Part shown: positions 6,495 to 6,950 of the stretch, piece after piece | How the letters are laid out: each line of letters opens with the position of its first letter | How positions within the stretch are numbered: position 1 is the first letter of the stretch | From: an uncultured Planctomycetaceae bacterium | GTDB taxonomy: Bacteria; Planctomycetota; Planctomycetia; Planctomycetales; Planctomycetaceae | Assembly: GCA_903823545.1 (NCBI GenBank) | Contig: CAIJTL010001051.1 | Span: forward strand, 1 to 6,950 | Direction of reading: 5' to 3' | Length of the DNA: 6,950 bases | Position numbers and translations under genes: made by a program | Notes under the pieces: model-generated | Databases searched by the model: none | What the model was told of the DNA's origin: nothing | Seen by the model: the letters and a program-made list of their open reading frames with translations, nothing else

Positions 6495-6950
6495 ATGAAA
6501 CGGCTGCTCGTCATTCTCGCCTACCTGATGCTGGCCAATCCGTTGGCTGCCGATGATCGTGTGCGGTTCAGCCGCGATGTGCTGCCGATTCTGTCCGAGA
6601 ACTGTTTTGCGTGTCACGGTCCGGACGAGTCGCAGCGGAAGGCCGATCTCCGGCTCGATACGCGCGAGGGAGCGCTGGCGGTGCTCTCGCTGGAGAAACC
6701 GGCCGAGAGCGAACTGCTGGCGCGGGTCCTTTCGGCGGATGCCGAAGTCGTCATGCCGCCTCCGGCATCGCACAAGAAACGTCTCACGGCGCGGCAAGTA
6801 GAGACACTGCGACTCTGGATCGAAGCGGGGGCACCGTGGGGCAAACATTGGGCGTTCGAGCGACCGGTTCAAATCGAACCGCCGAGGATCGCCGCTCATC
6901 CGATTGATGCGTTCGTCCGCGTGCAACTGGCGGAGGTAGGACTCGTGCCG
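6495..6950 (+). CDS. Secreted planctomycete cytochrome c domain protein (PSCyt1, probably PSCyt1-DUF1549-DUF1553), 3' end outside window
   Basis: The frame is open from ATG 6495 to the window end (152 residues) with no stop. Residues 1-19 (MKRLLVILAYLMLANPLAA, then DD) are a signal peptide, placing the product in the periplasm or an equivalent compartment. The PSCyt1 domain (~22-115) opens with VRFSRDVLPILSENCFACHG. CFACH at 37-41 is a CXXCH haem-attachment motif, the next residues fit the usual KADLRLD signature, M87 in VVMPPP is the likely axial haem ligand, and LRLWIEAGAPW (105-115) closes the domain. HWAFERP (118-124) and HPIDAFVRVQLAE then match the typical entry into DUF1549. Proteins of this family are usually ~700-1100 residues and often precede a DUF1501 gene. 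Their biochemical role is poorly defined; redox or polysaccharide-related roles have been suggested. The start is supported by the signal peptide; the ribosome site is weak. A functional link to the permeases is not indicated. Confidence 0.92.
   Translation, partial: MKRLLVILAYLMLANPLAADDRVRFSRDVLPILSENCFACHGPDESQRKADLRLDTREGALAVLSLEKPAESELLARVLSADAEVVMPPPASHKKRLTARQVETLRLWIEAGAPWGKHWAFERPVQIEPPRIAAHPIDAFVRVQLAEVGLVP

Noticed and set aside
6350..6556. Possible small forward gene (68 codons) in the intergenic gap
   Set aside because: It overlaps the first 62 bases of the PSCyt1 gene in another frame, and has no ribosome site or recognisable features.
6360..6926. Antisense frame of 188 codons opposite the PSCyt1 gene
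   Set aside because: The + strand frame here has a signal peptide, CXXCH and family motifs; the antisense product is Arg-rich with no domain.
1..6950. tRNA, rRNA, CRISPR array, insertion sequence or attachment site
   Set aside because: Almost the whole window is covered by three well-supported genes. The one gap of 188 bases shows no clover-leaf, spaced repeats or terminal inverted repeats.

Overview
The window looks like planctomycete chromosome, or a close relative in the PVC superphylum. The main evidence is the gene entering at the right edge. It has a signal peptide, then a planctomycete-type cytochrome c domain (PSCyt1, haem motif CFACH), then what looks like the start of a DUF1549 region. 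That architecture is characteristic of Planctomycetes and Verrucomicrobia. The GC-rich sequence, with frequent TTG, GTG and ACG codons, is compatible. No genus can be named from the sequence alone.

Layout, all on the + strand. Bases 1-2952 hold the 3' nine-tenths of an RND (HAE-1/AcrB-type) inner-membrane efflux permease whose first ~119 codons lie upstream of the window. After a 21-base spacer with a Shine-Dalgarno-like GAGGA, bases 2974-6306 hold a second, complete RND permease of 1110 residues that is clearly a paralogue of the first. Bases 6307-6494 are a 188-base non-coding gap with one imperfect hairpin and no convincing promoter. Bases 6495-6950 are the first 152 codons of the secreted PSCyt1 protein, which runs off the right edge.

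The two permeases look like one transcription unit. Both keep the complete proton-relay set (Asp-Asp in TM4, Lys in TM10, Arg and Thr in TM11), so both should be proton-driven exporters. Two adjacent non-identical RND subunits recall MdtB/MdtC and MuxB/MuxC, which form mixed trimers. A heterotrimer is therefore a reasonable hypothesis but is not shown here. A periplasmic adaptor (membrane fusion) gene and an outer-membrane channel gene are not in the window; the adaptor would be expected upstream. The PSCyt1 gene is probably a separate unit.

Most of the window is ordinary transporter sequence, and I did not find a wholly new system. The points worth a second look are all departures from the standard RND plan. 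In the second permease these are a ~60-residue insertion with two hydrophobic segments between TM6 and TM7, a perfect 12-bp tandem duplication that lengthens TM6 by four residues, loss of almost all the aromatic residues that line the AcrB distal drug pocket, and an abrupt codon-usage change over its last ~220 bases. The first permease has an arginine-rich C-terminal tail.
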